A stretch of DNA of 64,000 nucleotides from assembly GCA_037389465.1 (NCBI GenBank), contig JAZARR010000066.1, positions 62,001 to 126,000 of the forward strand, in the 5' to 3' direction. This DNA comes from Baylisascaris procyonis (taxonomy: Eukaryota; Nematoda; Chromadorea; Rhabditida; Ascarididae). How positions within the stretch are numbered: position 1 is the first letter of the stretch; every line of letters starts with the position of its first letter. The notes below the pieces were generated by a model, which was not told the origin of the DNA, did no database searches, and was given only the letters and a program-made list of their open reading frames with translations. Both the position numbers and the translations under genes were made by a program. Below, one piece after another: positions 60,011 to 64,000 of this stretch.

Positions 60011-62264
60011 CTCAAATTTTCAAAAAATTTATTCTTATATATATTAAAAAATTATGTGAAATTTAATAAAAATTTTCAATCATTTAATAAGCATCGCGCT
60101 TTTCTGCAAGATTTCAAAACTTTCCCAACAAATTTTTCTATAAGCTATGAGGGCGAATTATTAGATTGCGATTGGTATAGAAATGGAAAAAATCTCGAAT
60201 GGTACAGATATGGGAATGGAGTGGAATACGCTCAAGAATAGACTAGAGGTAGATATGAGGAGACAAAGGAACGATCTGAACGAAGTACGATGCATATAAA
60301 AAGTTTTAAAAAGAAGTATGCATAGTTCATGTAGTGAAACAATAAGCAGTGAACCATAATATATGCAGTGATGTGTTCGCATTTCCTCAGTGGTTAGCGC
60401 AATCAGCCGAACATGATGACCTTTCAACCGACACATCTCATCATCGCTTTCTCTACGCATATCGCAACAAATTTGCATAATGCGTACATTTGCATAACAC
60501 ATTTTTGCAATATATTACGATGTCGTTCCATGAATAATTACCGCAGACTGTAAAATTATTTTTAAAGATTTATTTTGTATATAAACTGAATATGTTTTGG
60601 GTAAATAAATTCAAGTACTTAATTCTTTAACAAGCTGTCCCTTTTTCTAATAAAATATTTGTGTTGTCAGGCAGATTTCACCTCCGATGAGGTATTTCTC
60701 ATTTGTATGGAATATTTGTTTGTTCAATTCTCACGGCGGAAAGGTTGCACAGTTGAATATGGAATATTGCTAATGAATGTAAGTGAAACAAAGGCGAACA
60801 TCTATAGTGCTCAAACCATACTCGGTCACTATTATAGAGACTGGCGTGGCGCTCCAACTACAATCGCGCAATGGCGCCCTATTTGAAAATCACCAACATC
60901 CGAGTGAACGCAACTGCTGTATATCGAATGAAATTGCTGATTGAAATGCTTTGCGATGAAAATTTGCGTTTTAAACGATAAAATTTGATTTCTAATTGGA
61001 ATATTGCTAATGTTTAAATGCAAAAATTTCTGCATCAAGTGAATATGAAATATCGAATTCTTTAATTACTCTTTTTTGAATTGGAATATGTTTTTTTTTC
61101 CTTCTCATATAAACTTTATTTCTGGTAAGGTAGTTTTCTTTTTACAGACTTATTTTGTTTTAGATGAAGAATTTCTTCTTGCAGGCAAAACGATACTTGG
61201 CTCAGATGAGTTTTAACGCAGCAAGAGACTAATACTTATATTTCTAGTGCAGATTTTTATAGTAACGCTTGCGCTAATATTTCAGTGTAAACCCGCATAT
61301 CCTCCACTACTGGTGTATAAGTTCACAATTTTCAAAACGCATTTGAGGAAAAAAAAGATCTATATTGATTGGAAAAATATGTCATCTTCGATAAAATTTA
61401 TCTCACGGGAAAAATACTTCAGCTAGAAAGAGAATTATTCCATCTGGTATGATGAAAAGCAGTCTTTATTGATAAAAAATAAAATTAAATAAGGAAAAAA
61501 GAAATAAACAGAAAAACGATAAAAAAAGTGCATAACGAATATGGAAAATTAAATGTAGCTGTAAAAGCAAAACAATATCGAACGATGAGACAGACGGTGC
61601 GAAGTGGTCAACAAAGTGAGTGGTGCGATATGCGTATAGCTGCATTGTTTATCAATAGGTCAATAGCATCTTTCCCTTCCATCTGCAATTATTTGCATTG
61701 TCATGCATACATGCTTCACACTTGCCTTGAGTTTCGTTGTGTTTTTGCCGAACGATCAGCGTGGAAATCAATATGAGATGCCCGAATTGCAGTTTCATTT
61801 CTCAATAGAATCTGCCGTTCCACAACGCCCCCTACGGAAACAAATCTAGTTGAGAGCAATAATATTCCTTATTTAGGCGCTTATGGAACTTGCATATGCA
61901 AAAACGCTGTTGTCTCATCCATATACGTATTTTTGTGTGTGCATTTGTCTGTTTGCTAGTATCAAATTATGAACTACTGCAGCAGACTGTAATTTACACA
62001 TTTATACCTACTGCCGCTGTTTTCAAGCTGCTCTTTCGCCTTCATAGCCACTTAAAGAACTATAGTCACTCGGATTTGCCAGAATTTTTTATGCCCCCTA
62101 CAGCAGATCGGATTTTCATCTAGCACTCACAATGCCGTAAAAATCAGACCTCTCGTAGAAAAATTCCAAGAGTGATCGAACAAATTACAATCAGTTGCCT
62201 CTAAGTATGCTTTATTGTCTGTTGGGAATTCGTGAAAGTGGTCGGTCGTGGTGAGTGGTAGTGT

Positions 62265-62317
62265 AAAAGCACATATCGTGCCAATTGCTCGAGCACGCTT
62301 TCCAGCTTGTTCCATTC
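62265..62317 (+). repeat. Dispersed ~50-bp repeat, copy E
   Basis: Starts AAAAGCACATATCGTGCC, ends CTTTCCAGCTTGTTCCATTC. One A for G change in the core relative to copies A and C. Confidence 0.55.
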
Positions 62318-64000
62318 ATTCTTCTTCATAGCAACTATTCACGTGGGGAGCGAATCCGGATTATTCGATATTTATGCGTCAGTTTGCTTGCATGGATCGA
62401 AGGTTTTGAAATGCTTCCTAATTCAATGAAGGTTACCTCATATGTTAGTCGACGCGATCATTTAGTTTTGCTCTGCTCATTAGTGCACAACAATCATGCC
62501 TTGATAAATGCCCTTTAGTAGGCAGCAACCAACTAAAACTTACACCTAAATATATTTCGCTTGCTATTCTAATATCAATTATCAGTTTAATGTTTTTTAT
62601 TTTATTATATCAAGTGTTCATCTGTTAATTGCACCTTTGCTAGAGGCATCATCGTCGCGTAACCTCATTCACTAGCCACATTAGCAGCAATGTAAAACAA
62701 CTTATAATTCATACGCATTTCCCATGATGCTTAAGTGGTGATTCATGCGAAAAATTCCCAATACGCTTATAAACTTTTCCGCGCGTAGGCAATTTTTAAC
62801 GGGAAGAGTGGGGACCTAAACATAGTGAAAAATTTTCTTTCATGAGAAATTTAAAGCACATATTCAATTATAGGAAGATTCAGATCCTAGAACAACTATA
62901 TGTTAGCGTGGCATGACCGAAAAAGCTTTTTAGGAAAAGTTCAGAATCTAATGCTCACTAACCGAAATCGGCCAATACAACCGAAACGATATTGCAAATA
63001 CGACTAACTTCAAAACAACTTAACAGTAAAACGCTGCGCCAGCGGGAAGGGGCTACTTCGATCAACTATCGAGAATGCCTAGGGAACTTCCATAGTTTTA
63101 CTTTATTTTAAACTATTTCCTGAAATTCATAGATTACGGTGGAATAGTTGACTCGGCCGTGTGTCTTCGGATTGCCAATTTTGAAATAAAAACTTTGCTT
63201 ATCAATGCAGCACATTATTGTGCCTCTATTTACACTCCAAAAAATAAGCCATTAGGTAAGCACATTTTATGCATGTGATATATCCTTTTCGCGTACATTT
63301 CAGTAGACAATTTTGTCACACTTTCTGTAGAAATCGTTACTTTTGCACAAGTCCGTCCGTTGCTTCTTTTGCTTTGAGATGGCCCCGATTCTACATGCCT
63401 TCTTCTTGTTTTTTCATTCTCTTTGTTTTATTCGCCATCCCGACCTGCGGAGAGAAAGAATCGTCATTTGTTTAGTTGAGAGATGGTTTCAAGATACAGG
63501 AGGCAGAGGACAAGATGTTCTCCGATAAATCATAGTACCTGGCACAATATTTTTAAAAAAATGAAGGAAAGAGAACCTTTTACTCTTTCCGCCATTTTAG
63601 TCTTAAATGTATCTTTAAAATTGCTCATATCTTTCCGGTTCTCGCTGTTCCGGAATCCTGCCAAGTTTTTTAGCGCAATCCTAAACTCTTTAATATTGTG
63701 AATATTTAGCTGCTTCCAACATTAAAGATGTAAACTTTCCACAAAAAAAAAACACTTTCGAATTTCGTTCTATAGAAAACCTTTTTGATAAGGGAAATTT
63801 TGCGATTTTCTACAAGGTTGATGAAACCATTGAAACGAAATATCCATTAGTCAAATCGCATCGAATCAACTATCTATTAATAATTAAAAAATAACTCTGT
63901 GTGATGAAAAATTGCGTTCATATTTTAGATTTTCGAAATATTAAAAAGAAAACTTTGAATAAAAATCCATCAAATTATACAAAATACATAATTTTCAATA

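Larger units (their letters stand above)
59160..64000. other. Gene-poor region to window end
   Basis: Contains a run of 11 C at 59550-59560, a weak tRNA-like A-box stretch near 60388-60440, a TGTCTG-type repeat near 61930 and repeat copy E. No gene recognised. Confidence 0.45.

Noticed and set aside
60388..60440. A-box-like TCAGTGGTTAGCGC
   Set aside because: The B box is poor and position 33 is not T, so it is too weak to list as a tRNA.

Overview
This window is eukaryotic and almost certainly from a nematode. It is roughly 35% GC. Genes are split by introns of about 0.2 to 2 kb and separated by many kilobases. The SNU13 fragment differs by only one residue from the Caenorhabditis elegans protein as I recall it. 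Long intergenic stretches point to a nematode with a genome less compact than C. elegans, possibly an ascaridoid or spirurid, but that is inference.

Layout. Positions 1171-1985 (+) hold the last two exons of SNU13, the 15.5K RNA-binding protein of U4 snRNP and box C/D snoRNPs. Positions 3435-6374 (+) hold the N-terminal half of an XRCC1-like DNA-repair scaffold. One exon carries an in-frame TAG exactly where the family has a tryptophan. The apparent next exons lie on the opposite strand (7269-7157, then 6508-6392) in phases that would fit if the segment were turned round, and another candidate exon follows at 7630-7719 (+). No BRCT domain was found. Positions 7720-15160 contain no recognised gene but have GC-rich open islands at 11830-13460. 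Positions 15161-21113 (-) hold an intact six-exon glucosamine-6-phosphate deaminase of 268 residues with all catalytic residues. Positions 30643-40328 (-) hold a ten-exon gene for a Gln/Ser-rich protein of 611 residues. All its intron phases agree, and its N-terminal basic helix resembles Mastermind/LAG-3 (SEL-8), the Notch co-activator. Positions 40329-64000 are AT-rich and gene-poor, with dispersed repeats, microsatellites, a G-quadruplex motif and a tRNA-like relic.

The genes do not form one pathway: they serve RNA processing, DNA single-strand break repair, amino-sugar catabolism and probably Notch-dependent transcription. SNU13 and XRCC1 are in tandem on the plus strand; GNPDA and the SEL-8-like gene are in tandem on the minus strand, 9.5 kb apart. 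Candidate 3' splice sites about 20 nt before the start codons of XRCC1 and GNPDA fit nematode spliced-leader trans-splicing, but no leader sequence is in the window.

The most notable observations are the damaged or rearranged XRCC1 locus, a five-copy ~50-bp dispersed repeat (core AAAAGCGCATATYGTGC), a perfect 13-bp-arm hairpin at 30155-30183, a 34-bp minisatellite near 21.9 kb, and the high share of GTT 5' splice sites (10 of 21 donors inferred).
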